Below, piece by piece: positions 7,432-15,225 of a stretch of 35,377 bases of DNA. The notes beneath the pieces are model-generated. The model was not told where the DNA came from. It ran no database searches and saw only the letters and a program-made list of their open reading frames with translations. Every line of letters starts with the position of its first letter. Position 1 is the first letter of the stretch. The DNA lies in the NCBI RefSeq assembly GCF_000296695.1, contig NZ_BAFK01000029.1, positions 1-35,377 on the forward strand, read 5' to 3'. Both the position numbers and the translations under genes were made by a program. This DNA is from Rheinheimera nanhaiensis E407-8. GTDB taxonomy: Bacteria; Pseudomonadota; Gammaproteobacteria; Enterobacterales; Alteromonadaceae.

Positions 7432-8628
7432 ATGGTAATTACCGATCTTCTCTGGCGGCGACCGCGCCATCACATGGATGTCGATGAAACCCACGACCGC
7501 GTGCACTGGGTGGAACTTTTCTTCGATCTGGTCCATGTAGTGACAATTTTCATTCTGGGGAATTACCTGTCCCATCATCTGGGGTGGCAAGGATTCTGGG
7601 TGTTTACCGGACTGTTCCTGGCGATTTTCTATGCCTGGGCAGACAGCTCGCTCTATAACTCACTGTATATCTCCACGGACATGCCGCATCGCGTGGCGAT
7701 GGCACTTAAGATTGTCACGATGATGACCGTCGCGGCGGCGATTCCCGACGTGGCCGGTGAAGGCTGGACGTATTTCGCGCTGGCCTATGCGTTGAATCGG
7801 GCGCTGACGGCCTATCTTTACTGGCGGGCGCGCTGTACCGACAACGCGGCCAATAGGCTGGCGCAGGAACAGGGGCGGAATTTTTTCGTGTTGGCCGGGG
7901 TGTTCGCGCTGTCGGCTTTTTTGCCCACACCGGTCGCCTACTGGGTCTTTGCCGCCGGCGTGGCAGCAATCCAGCTGCAGTACATGCTGCCGCGGGTGGG
8001 CACGCTCCGCTTCGAACGCTTTGTGCCTCAACTCGGACACATCTCGGAGCGCTTCGGCCTTCTGATGTTGATCTTGCTGGGTGAAGGCTTCTTTAAACTG
8101 GTGGTCACGCTGGCCGAGAAGGGCGTCTACAGCGTCAGCGCGGGTACGCTGTTCAATGTGACCATGGGCGGGTTGTCCCTCTTCGCGCTGGCCTGGACTT
8201 ATTTCGACTGCGCCGGCAATGAAAAACCGAAGAGCCGCACCAGTGCCGTGCTGCTGAGATACTGGTTTGCTCACATCGTGATTTTGTGGAGTGCAGTGAC
8301 GATTGGCGTTGCGCTGGCCGGACAAGTCTACGTCGGCCTGTGGGAGCCTTATCCGCCCGGCTACGCCGCGCTTGGCTCGGTCGGCCTTGCGGTGTTTTTA
8401 GCTTCGCTATGGGCGCTGCGTCGAACCGTGGCTGATGCCACCGACAAATACCACAGCGCCGGTCTGAGGCTGTTCGGCATTGTCATGGCGCTGGTTGTGC
8501 TAGCCGTTCATCCCCTCATACCGTCGATTGTCAGCAACGGCCTTTGGGCCCTGGCGCTGTTCTCGCAGATTGGTGTGCCGATTTTTCTGGCGCTAAGAGA
8601 AGCGCGCCGGTCTGATAAAATGCTGTGA
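7432..8628 (+). CDS. Low-temperature-requirement A (LtrA) family membrane protein
   Basis: The 398-residue integral membrane protein has about ten hydrophobic segments. The N-terminal family motif VHWVELFFDLVHVVTIF is typical of LtrA (Pfam family of Listeria LtrA, named for growth at 4 °C; biochemical role unknown). A second conserved region, ERFGLLMLILLGEGF, is also typical. The start has AAGGGG seven bases upstream. Codon choice is visibly richer in G and C than in the flanking genes, suggesting a separate foreign origin. The gene ends about 60 bases before the break in the cro-like remnant, so it may have been joined to the ICE end by deletion or recombination. Confidence 0.85.
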   Translation: MVITDLLWRRPRHHMDVDETHDRVHWVELFFDLVHVVTIFILGNYLSHHLGWQGFWVFTGLFLAIFYAWADSSLYNSLYISTDMPHRVAMALKIVTMMTVAAAIPDVAGEGWTYFALAYALNRALTAYLYWRARCTDNAANRLAQEQGRNFFVLAGVFALSAFLPTPVAYWVFAAGVAAIQLQYMLPRVGTLRFERFVPQLGHISERFGLLMLILLGEGFFKLVVTLAEKGVYSVSAGTLFNVTMGGLSLFALAWTYFDCAGNEKPKSRTSAVLLRYWFAHIVILWSAVTIGVALAGQVYVGLWEPYPPGYAALGSVGLAVFLASLWALRRTVADATDKYHSAGLRLFGIVMALVVLAVHPLIPSIVSNGLWALALFSQIGVPIFLALREARRSDKML

Positions 8629-8690
8629 TGGAACATGGCTGTAAATACCCCATTTATAACACAGTCATCTCGTAGAATATTTATGCCGCA

Positions 8691-8795
8691 TTTGACGTTT
8701 TGCTGTTTTGAGTTGATTGCTCGTGCTAATGCTGATTGCCCGCCGACCATGTCAATGGCACAGCGGAGATGTTTGTGTCGTGTTGAACACTTCCA
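8691..8795 (-). pseudogene. Broken cro-like repressor gene of an SXT/R391-type ICE
   Basis: On the minus strand an ATG at 8793–8795 has an ideal GGAG ribosome-binding site five bases upstream, but the frame stops after 14 codons (8751). The next frame continues with AIDMVGGQSALARAINSKQ, a helix-turn-helix start typical of Cro/YdaS-like proteins, so one frameshift separates them. Homology-like sequence stops abruptly near 8690, after QQNVK, and the rest of the gene is missing. It lies divergent from the SetR-like gene with operators between, as the cro-type gene does in SXT-family elements. It is therefore doubly inactivated, by frameshift and 3' truncation. Confidence 0.7.
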
Positions 8796-8838
8796 TACCG
8801 TCTCCTTTTACAATAATAACTGTTACAAGATTGAGCTT

Positions 8839-8902
8839 TACAGTTTAAACTGTAGGTCGATCAACAGTTAAAATTGTTGAAAGGCTACAGTTTTATTTGT
8901 AG
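8839..8902. promoter_or_regulatory. Set of three palindromic repressor operators
   Basis: There are three evenly spaced dyads. They are the perfect 16-bp palindrome TACAGTTTAAACTGTA (8839–8854), the near-palindrome TCAACA…TGTTGA (8861–8880) and CTACA…TGTAG (8885–8902). Their centres are 24 and 23 bases apart. A weaker half-like site, TAACTGTTA, lies at 8817–8825. This is the lambda-like layout expected between SetR and its divergent cro gene, and the third site overlaps the candidate setR −10. Confidence 0.78.
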
Positions 8903-8905
8903 AAT
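8877..8905 (+). promoter_or_regulatory. Promoter of the SetR-like gene
   Basis: TTGAAA (8877–8882) and TAGAAT (8900–8905) are 17 bases apart. A start 7–9 bases downstream falls at 8912–8914, on or just before the ATG. The mRNA would then be leaderless or nearly so, as for lambda cI from PRM. Operators two and three overlap this promoter, so autoregulation is likely. Confidence 0.65.
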
Positions 8906-8913
8906 AAGGGCTT

Positions 8914-9561
8914 ATGAAAACTTTATCCGAACGACTAAACCATGCCTTGCAGCTTACTGGGGTGACTCAGTCTGAGTTGGCTCGTCGCATTGGTATCAAA
9001 CAGCAGTCGATCAGCCAGATTTGCTCTGGTAAATCGGCTAGGTCTCGTTACACCATGCAGATCGCGCAAGCGCTTCGCGTGAATGCCCATTGGCTCGCTA
9101 CAGGTGATGGCGAGATTGGCTTGGGGGTCGGTAATGTAGAAGTCGGGCCTGATATTAAGGGAAGAATTCCTCTCATTAACTGGGTTCAGGCCGGTGATTG
9201 GACTGAAATAGCGGAGGGATTTGCCCATGAAGATGCTGAGGAGTGGCGTGAAGTCACTGGGAAAGCACATGAGGGTTGTTTCGCACTTCGCGTAAAAGGC
9301 GACAGTATGGAAAATCCAAGCGGAAAAAAATCCATACCTGAGGGAGCAGTGATCGTTGTTGATCCTGAGTTACCTTACTCTTCAGGTTCGCTGGTTGTTG
9401 CGCGTTTGGATGATTCGAAAGAAGCAACCTTTAAGCAGTTGGTCATTGATGGTGAACAGAAGTACCTAAAACCTTTGAACCCCCAATACCCTGCAATACC
9501 GATCAACGGCAACTGCACCATCATCGGTGTAGTACGACAAGCTATCATCGATTTTTGGTAG
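8914..9561 (+). CDS. setR: SetR-type CI/LexA-like autocleaving repressor of SXT/R391-family ICEs
   Basis: The 215-residue protein has an N-terminal Cro/C1 helix-turn-helix (about residues 19–41, QSELARRIGIKQQSISQ) and a C-terminal S24 peptidase domain. An Ala93–Gly94 bond sits where CI and LexA cleave themselves. The Ser131 (KGDSMENP) and Lys174 (EATFKQL) dyad is intact. Length, layout and position beside prfC match SetR of SXT/R391 elements, which represses the setCD activators until RecA-dependent cleavage after DNA damage. That family assignment is from memory of the family and could not be searched. No setCD, integrase or transfer genes are in the window, so it would regulate only itself, the broken cro gene, or elements elsewhere. 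Confidence 0.85.
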   Translation: MKTLSERLNHALQLTGVTQSELARRIGIKQQSISQICSGKSARSRYTMQIAQALRVNAHWLATGDGEIGLGVGNVEVGPDIKGRIPLINWVQAGDWTEIAEGFAHEDAEEWREVTGKAHEGCFALRVKGDSMENPSGKKSIPEGAVIVVDPELPYSSGSLVVARLDDSKEATFKQLVIDGEQKYLKPLNPQYPAIPINGNCTIIGVVRQAIIDFW

Positions 9562-9780
9562 CGAAGGAATTTGTGGTTTAGCCACAGTTGTTCATAAGCT
9601 GAAGAAGCAACGATTACAAACAGCTACAACTGAGCATTGGCGCACGTTTAGAGTAAATGGTAACCGATTAGAGAGCCATTGATTGTTTATAAAGTCAAGA
9701 TCAGCGAAAATAGCGGCCAATTACGATTAACACGACGGATTTGACAAGCGAAGAACTGAAAAGAGAGTACTTCCAAAAGT

Positions 9781-9801
9781 GTGTACAAATCCGTGTACAA
9801 A
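9781..9801 (+). repeat. Direct repeats near the ICE–prfC junction
   Basis: GTGTACAAA occurs at 9781–9789 and again at 9793–9801, a 12-base period. The pair lies 17 bases before the prfC start, within the segment (9562–9817) that carries no convincing gene. Such repeats near an attachment site may be integrase-binding sites. The same segment also has a perfect −35 hexamer TTGACA (9741–9746) without a good −10, and a weak hairpin TGTGG/CCACA (9572–9586) after setR. Confidence 0.4.
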
Positions 9802-9817
9802 CTAAAAGAATTTATCC

Positions 9818-11404
9818 ATGGCAAACCAAGATTTTCTTAATGAAATCAATAAACGAAGAACATTCGCTATCATCTCGCACCCGGATGCGGGTAAAACCAC
9901 GATTACTGAAAAAGTATTGCTGTTCGGACAACTGATCCAAAAAGCGGGTACCGTGAAAGGCAAAAAGTCTGGCCAATATGCTGCATCAGACTGGATGGAG
10001 ATGGAAAAAGAGCGGGGCATTTCGGTAACCACTTCTGTCATGCAGTTTCCGTACAATGATTGTCTGGTAAACCTGCTGGATACCCCTGGCCACGAAGACT
10101 TTTCCGAAGATACCTACCGTACCCTGACGGCCGTAGATTCCTGCCTGATGGTTATCGATGGTGCCAAAGGTGTTGAAGAGCGTACCATTAAACTGATGGA
10201 AGTTACCCGGCTGCGCGATACGCCGATTATCACCTTTATGAACAAGATGGACCGCGATATTCGTGATCCTATCGACTTGCTGGATGAAGTTGAAAGCGTA
10301 CTGAAAATTGCCTGTGCACCTATTACCTGGCCAATTGCCTCAGGTAAGGAATTTAAAGGTGTTTATCATATCCTGCGTGACGAGGTCATTTTCTATAAAT
10401 CCGGTATGGGTCATACCATTCAGGATGTGGATATTATCAAGGGTATTGATAACCCTGAGTTGGATAAACGTATTGGCTACTACGCCCAGCAGCTGCGTGA
10501 TGAAATGGAGCTGGTGCGTGGCGCCAGCCATGAATTTGACCAGGAACTGTTTTTAAAAGGTGAGTTAACGCCGGTATTTTTCGGTACCGCTTTAGGTAAC
10601 TTTGGTGTAGACCATATGCTGGATGGTTTAACCGAGTGGGCACCGGCGCCGCAATCACGCGCAACCGACAGCCGCACAGTGGCACCAACGGAAAGCAGCT
10701 TCACCGGCTTTGTATTTAAAATTCAGGCCAATATGGACCCGAAACACCGCGACCGGGTGGCATTTTTGCGCATAGTGTCTGGCAAGTATGAAAAAGGCAT
10801 GAAAGTGCGTCATGTGCGTATTGGTAAAGATGTGCTCATTCCGCAGGCCCTGACATTTGTCGCCGGTGATCGTGAGCACCTAGAAGAAGCTTACCCTGGC
10901 GATATTATTGGTTTACATAACCACGGTACAATCAAGATCGGTGATACCTTTACCAGTGGCGAGAATATGCAGTTCACTGGTATTCCAAACTTTGCGCCGG
11001 AACTGTTCCGCCGTATCCGCCTGCGCGACCCGCTAAAGCAAAAGCAGTTGCTTAAAGGCTTGGTGCAGTTATCCGAAGAGGGCGCGGTACAGGTGTTCAG
11101 GCCACTGGATAATAACGATCTGATTGTTGGTGCAGTAGGTGTACTGCAGTTCGATGTAGTCGTACATCGATTAAAGTCAGAATACAACGTCGATGCGCTG
11201 TATGAAGCAGTAAATGTGTCTACGGCGCGCTGGGTTTATAGCGATGATGCCAAAGCGCTGGATGAGTTTAAAAACAAAGCCAGTCAGAATTTAGCACTGG
11301 ATGGCGGCGATGCGCTGACTTACATAGCACCAACCATGGTGAACCTGAATCTGGCCATGGAACGTTATCCGAAAATTAAATTCCACAAAACACGTGAACA
11401 CTAA
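9818..11404 (+). CDS. prfC: Peptide chain release factor 3 (RF3), with ICE-derived 5' end
   Basis: The 528-residue GTPase recycles RF1 and RF2 from the ribosome after termination. It has G1 HPDAGKT (residues 21–27), G3 DTPGHED (87–93), G4 NKMD (141–144), then the beta-barrel domains. The length is that of E. coli RF3 (529). The first 20 or so codons are A+T-rich and use AGA, unlike the rest of the gene. SXT/R391 elements are known to insert in this 5' region and donate the start and promoter, so residues 1 to about 20–28 are probably element-encoded. No strong ribosome-binding site is seen. argS follows after 12 bases. Confidence 0.95.
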   Translation: MANQDFLNEINKRRTFAIISHPDAGKTTITEKVLLFGQLIQKAGTVKGKKSGQYAASDWMEMEKERGISVTTSVMQFPYNDCLVNLLDTPGHEDFSEDTYRTLTAVDSCLMVIDGAKGVEERTIKLMEVTRLRDTPIITFMNKMDRDIRDPIDLLDEVESVLKIACAPITWPIASGKEFKGVYHILRDEVIFYKSGMGHTIQDVDIIKGIDNPELDKRIGYYAQQLRDEMELVRGASHEFDQELFLKGELTPVFFGTALGNFGVDHMLDGLTEWAPAPQSRATDSRTVAPTESSFTGFVFKIQANMDPKHRDRVAFLRIVSGKYEKGMKVRHVRIGKDVLIPQALTFVAGDREHLEEAYPGDIIGLHNHGTIKIGDTFTSGENMQFTGIPNFAPELFRRIRLRDPLKQKQLLKGLVQLSEEGAVQVFRPLDNNDLIVGAVGVLQFDVVVHRLKSEYNVDALYEAVNVSTARWVYSDDAKALDEFKNKASQNLALDGGDALTYIAPTMVNLNLAMERYPKIKFHKTREH

Positions 11405-11416
11405 CAGGTAAGCCGG

Positions 11417-13156
11417 ATGAATATTAAGCAATTACTCACTGAGAAAACACAAAGCGCCTTTGTTGCGCTGGGCTTACCTGCCGATACCAACGCTGCCGTT
11501 ACGGTAAGTACCCGGCCTGAATTTGGTGATTATCAAATAAACGGCGCTATGGCCGCGGCAAAATTATTAAAAACCAATCCGCGCCAGCTGGCCGAGCAAT
11601 TAGTGCAACAGCTAAATTTGGCCGGTATTGCCAGTAAAACTGAGATTGCCGGCCCAGGCTTTATTAACGTTACGCTGGATAAAAGCTGGCTGGCGGCGCA
11701 GCTGCAGCAAGCTACTACCGATAACCGCTTAGGCGTAAGTGCCAATAACACCCCGCAAACAGTGGTAGTGGACTACTCCGCGCCTAACCTGGCAAAAGAG
11801 ATGCACGTTGGCCATTTGCGTTCAACCATTATTGGTGATGCCGTAGTGCGTACGTTGGAGTTTTGGGGCGACAAAGTGATCCGCCAGAACCATATGGGCG
11901 ACTGGGGCACGCAGTTTGGTATGCTGATCGCGCACTTAGAAGATAAGCTGGCGGCAGGGATTGATCTGGAATCAGTCGCGCTTGCTGACTTAGAAGATTT
12001 CTACCGTGAGGCGAAAAAGCGCTTTGACGACGAAGCAGGCTTTGCCGATAAGTCTCGTGATTATGTGGTCAAACTGCAAAGCGGCGATGCGCATTGCCAG
12101 AAACTGTGGCAGCTGTTTATCGACACCTCAGTGAAGCACAGTGAAGAAGTGTACGAAAAACTCAACGTTACGCTAAGCCACGCCGATATCAAGCCGGAAA
12201 GTGCTTATAACAGCATGCTGCAGGGCATAGTGGATGATTTAAAAGCCAAGGAATTGGCGGTAGAGGATCAAGGTGCGCTGGTGGTATTTCTGCAGGAGCT
12301 GGCCGATAAAGAGGGTAATCCGTCAGCCTTTATCGTGCAAAAAACCGGTGGCGGCTTCCTGTATTCGACCACCGATTTAGCCGCTTGTCAGTATCGTAGC
12401 CATGAGTTAAATGCCGATCGTATAGTGATCTTTACCGATGCGCGTCAGGCGCTGCATTTTAAGCAGGTTGAGTTAGTAGCGCGTAAAGCGGGCTATCTGC
12501 GCGATGCAACCACTTATGATCACTGCCCGTTTGGCACCATGATGGGTGAAGATGGCAAGCCATTTAAAACCCGTACCGGCGGAACGGTAAAACTGGCCGA
12601 ATTACTGGAAGAAGCCGTAGTACGTGCTAAGGCTGTGGTGCAGGAAAAAGCCAGCGACTTATCTGATAATGAAATCGCTGAGGTGGCACGTAAAGTCGGT
12701 ATAGGTGCAGTAAAGTTTGCTGACTTATCAAAAAACCGTACCAGCGACTACATTTTCAGCTGGGATGCGATGCTAAGCTTTGAGGGCGCGACTGCACCTT
12801 ACCTGCAATATGCTTATACCCGGGTACGCAGCATTTTACGCCGCGCTGAAATTGCAGAAGGTTTCAGTGCAGCGCTGCTGATTGAACAAGAGCAGGAAAA
12901 GCAATTGGCGGTTAAACTGCTGCGCTTTGAAGAGGCTCTGCAGCAGGTAATGAAAGATGCACAGCCGAATCTGTTGTGTAATTACCTGTATGAGCTGGCC
13001 AGTTTGTATATGGCGTTTTACGAGGCTTGCCCAATACTTAAAGACGGCGTTGAACCAACGCAGCGTGACAGCCGTTTAATGCTGAGTATTTTTACCTCTA
13101 AGCTGTTGAAGCAGGGTTTAGACTTGCTGGGTATTGAGGTTATGGAGCGTATGTAA
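11417..13156 (+). CDS. argS: Arginyl-tRNA synthetase
   Basis: The 579-residue class I synthetase charges tRNA-Arg. The N-terminal Add-1 domain occupies about residues 1–110. The HIGH-type motif is HVGHL at 130–134, within [17 protein letters not shown], an ArgRS hallmark. The region [17 protein letters not shown] replaces a canonical KMSKS, as in E. coli ArgRS. The DALR anticodon-binding domain is at the C terminus and ends EVMERM. It lies 12 bases after prfC and 3 bases before pdxH, so the three are likely one operon. Confidence 0.97.
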   Translation: MNIKQLLTEKTQSAFVALGLPADTNAAVTVSTRPEFGDYQINGAMAAAKLLKTNPRQLAEQLVQQLNLAGIASKTEIAGPGFINVTLDKSWLAAQLQQATTDNRLGVSANNTPQTVVVDYSAPNLAKEMHVGHLRSTIIGDAVVRTLEFWGDKVIRQNHMGDWGTQFGMLIAHLEDKLAAGIDLESVALADLEDFYREAKKRFDDEAGFADKSRDYVVKLQSGDAHCQKLWQLFIDTSVKHSEEVYEKLNVTLSHADIKPESAYNSMLQGIVDDLKAKELAVEDQGALVVFLQELADKEGNPSAFIVQKTGGGFLYSTTDLAACQYRSHELNADRIVIFTDARQALHFKQVELVARKAGYLRDATTYDHCPFGTMMGEDGKPFKTRTGGTVKLAELLEEAVVRAKAVVQEKASDLSDNEIAEVARKVGIGAVKFADLSKNRTSDYIFSWDAMLSFEGATAPYLQYAYTRVRSILRRAEIAEGFSAALLIEQEQEKQLAVKLLRFEEALQQVMKDAQPNLLCNYLYELASLYMAFYEACPILKDGVEPTQRDSRLMLSIFTSKLLKQGLDLLGIEVMERM

Positions 13157-13159
13157 ACT

Positions 13160-13798
13160 ATGAAAATCGACGATATTCGCCGCAGTTACACTAAAGATAA
13201 GTTGGATTTTGATAAATTAACTGCCGATCCGATAGCGCAGTTTGAGCTATGGCTTAAAGATGCTATCGCGGCAGAATTACCAGATCCAACCGCGATGTGT
13301 GTGGCGAGTGTCGACGACCAGGGGCAGCCGTCACAGCGTCTGGTGCTGCTTAAGGATGTGAATCAGGACGGCTTTACCTTTTACACCAACCTGGGCAGCC
13401 GTAAGGCGACTGAGCTTAGTAACAACCCTAAAGTGTGCCTGCATTTCCCCTGGCACCCACTGGAGCGGCAGGTAATAGTTTATGGTACTGCCGAGCGGGT
13501 AAGCTCAGCTCAGGTAGCCAAATACTTTTTGTCCCGCCCGAAAGAAAGTCAGCTGGCAGCCTGGGCTTCAGAGCAGAGCCGGCCGGTATCAACCCGCTTA
13601 GCGCTAATGCAGAAATTTGCCGAGATAAAACATAAGTTTGAACATGGCGAAGTGCCGCTGCCGTCATTCTGGGGCGGTTTTTTAGTGCGGCCACATAAAA
13701 TTGAGTTCTGGCAAGGCGGCGAACATCGTTTACACGACCGTTTTATGTACACCAAGCAACCTGATAACAGCTGGAGTATCGAGCGGTTATGCCCCTAA
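13160..13798 (+). CDS. pdxH: Pyridoxamine/pyridoxine 5'-phosphate oxidase
   Basis: The 212-residue FMN enzyme oxidises pyridoxine or pyridoxamine 5'-phosphate to pyridoxal 5'-phosphate. The N-terminal IRRSYTKDKL, the FMN-binding QRLVLLKDV…FTFYTN stretch and the C-terminal PHKIEFWQGGEHRLHDR signature are all present. The final residues ERLCP match the family's conserved WSIERLCP-type ending. Its start is three bases after argS and its end overlaps the next gene by ten bases. Confidence 0.97.
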   Translation: MKIDDIRRSYTKDKLDFDKLTADPIAQFELWLKDAIAAELPDPTAMCVASVDDQGQPSQRLVLLKDVNQDGFTFYTNLGSRKATELSNNPKVCLHFPWHPLERQVIVYGTAERVSSAQVAKYFLSRPKESQLAAWASEQSRPVSTRLALMQKFAEIKHKFEHGEVPLPSFWGGFLVRPHKIEFWQGGEHRLHDRFMYTKQPDNSWSIERLCP

Positions 13799-14604
13799 GC
13801 GGGCGGCAAGACCACGGCAGCAGCTTGCGGCTGTTTGATAGCCATTGCCATCTTGATCTACCTGAACTAAACGCAGAGCAGCTTACACATTGGCATAACG
13901 CCCAACTGGCGGGTGTGGAAAAGCTGCTTATTCCCGCTGTAGCGCAAGCGGCATGGCGTAACCTGCTGCACCTGCATCAGCAACATCCTGACTGGCATAT
14001 CGCCTTGGGCATTCACCCGTGGTGGGCAACAAAGGCCAAGCCTGATGCACTTAGTGATCTCGATGCGTTATTAGCAAAACATAGCCCGCAAATAACAGCG
14101 GTGGGTGAAATTGGTCTGGATTTCGCGTTAGACGCAGACAGCTTTGAGGTTCAGGAAAAGCTATTTAGCCAGCAGCTTGAGCTTGCTGGTAAATACCAAA
14201 AGCCGGTTATTCTGCATCACCGTAAAAGCCAGCCTCAGCTGTTGGCTGAGCTTAAACAGCAGCAGTTTGCTGAGGGCGGTATCTTACACGCTTTTTCTGG
14301 CATCCAGCAGCAGGCCAAAGCCTTTATCGACCTGGGCTTTAAGCTGGGGATTGGCGGCACCATTACTTATGAGCGCGCAGAAAAAACGCGTCACACGGTA
14401 AAAAATTTGCCGTTAAGTTGCTTTGTGCTGGAAACCGATGCGCCGGCTATGCCACTCAGTGGTTATCAGGGCCAGGTAAATACGCCGGCGCAGCTGGCGT
14501 TGGTGTTTGCAGCCTTTTGTCAGCTAAGAGCTGAGCCGCCCGAGCAAATTGCTGCAGCTTTGTGGCAAAACAGCGTAGCAGCTTTAAGGCTTAATCTTAC
14601 GTAA
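13789..14604 (+). CDS. yjjV: TatD-family metal-dependent hydrolase (YjjV type)
   Basis: The 271-residue TIM-barrel hydrolase is predicted to be a metal-dependent DNase. Metal ligands are visible as His19 and His21 (FDSHCHL), Glu107 (GEIGLD), His143 or His144, His167 and Asp217 (LETDAP). The stretch GIGGTITYERAEKTR, then DAPAMPLSGYQGQ, identifies the YjjV branch rather than TatD or YcfH. The start overlaps the end of pdxH by ten bases. The first 13 residues before RLFDSHCH are probably a short tail, and an internal start is possible. The 3' end overlaps the convergent smp gene by 21 bases. Confidence 0.9.
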   Translation: MPLSGRQDHGSSLRLFDSHCHLDLPELNAEQLTHWHNAQLAGVEKLLIPAVAQAAWRNLLHLHQQHPDWHIALGIHPWWATKAKPDALSDLDALLAKHSPQITAVGEIGLDFALDADSFEVQEKLFSQQLELAGKYQKPVILHHRKSQPQLLAELKQQQFAEGGILHAFSGIQQQAKAFIDLGFKLGIGGTITYERAEKTRHTVKNLPLSCFVLETDAPAMPLSGYQGQVNTPAQLALVFAAFCQLRAEPPEQIAAALWQNSVAALRLNLT

Positions 14605-15186
14605 ACGCAGTGACTGCCGCGACAGCCGGGCAAAGCCCCTGCGCAGTAAAAAGCCTATTACGCCCGCCAACACTAACATCGCCAGCAACTGCTGCATTAA
14701 CTGCTGCCAGCGAATAGCGACTGGTGTCACTGAGGCGTCAAGACGCAAACTCAGTTTAATATAGCCCAGTAGCTGCTGATCTTTAGTAATCGACTGCACC
14801 ATCGCCTGTAATTGTTCGCTGTGGCTTGGCCCGTATAATAACCGCGCTGGCGCGCTACCTTCTGACCAACTCATGCGTACGCCGTTAGCGTCATACACCA
14901 CCACATCGTGTAAGTACGGGCTGGCTGCAATGTGCTGTGTCAGCTGCTCCAGGCCGTCCAGTTGGTCGTTTTCAATCAAATAGGCTGCTGTGTGCGATAA
15001 CGCCGACAGCGTCTCACGCATCAGCTGGCTGCTTTGCTGCTGCAGTAAGGCTTTACCCTGCTGCTGGGTGTGAACCCAGGCTTGCAGCAATAGCCAAATA
15101 CCCAGCACGGCTAAGGCTATTTGCACAAGTTTAATAGTGCTTGATGTCGTATCTGGTATTGCGATATGGTTCTGCATATTTTCCAT
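14584..15186 (-). CDS. Smp/YtjB (AhpA) family membrane protein
   Basis: This is a 200-residue inner-membrane protein with two membrane segments, near residues 21–38 and 167–184. The segment between them is predicted to be extracytoplasmic and sensor-like. The position, divergent from serB, is the same as that of E. coli ytjB (smp), whose role is poorly known. Only 39 bases separate it from serB, so the promoters must overlap. An ATG three codons downstream (MQNHIA) is an alternative start with a GGAAA just before it. The 3' end overlaps the yjjV gene by 21 bases. Confidence 0.8.
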   Translation of the reverse strand: MENMQNHIAIPDTTSSTIKLVQIALAVLGIWLLLQAWVHTQQQGKALLQQQSSQLMRETLSALSHTAAYLIENDQLDGLEQLTQHIAASPYLHDVVVYDANGVRMSWSEGSAPARLLYGPSHSEQLQAMVQSITKDQQLLGYIKLSLRLDASVTPVAIRWQQLMQQLLAMLVLAGVIGFLLRRGFARLSRQSLRLRKIKP

Positions 15187-15225
15187 CAGCGCCAGTCATG
15201 CCTGCCCGAAAACCGCTAGCATGCC

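Noticed and set aside
7660..8325. 221-codon minus-strand frame opposite the LtrA gene
   Set aside because: It is antisense to a well-supported membrane protein; the Gln/Arg/His-rich product is typical of the reverse of G+C-rich DNA.
9741..9935. 64-codon frame running from the setR–prfC gap into prfC
   Set aside because: It starts with TTG without a ribosome-binding site and mostly overlaps prfC in another frame.
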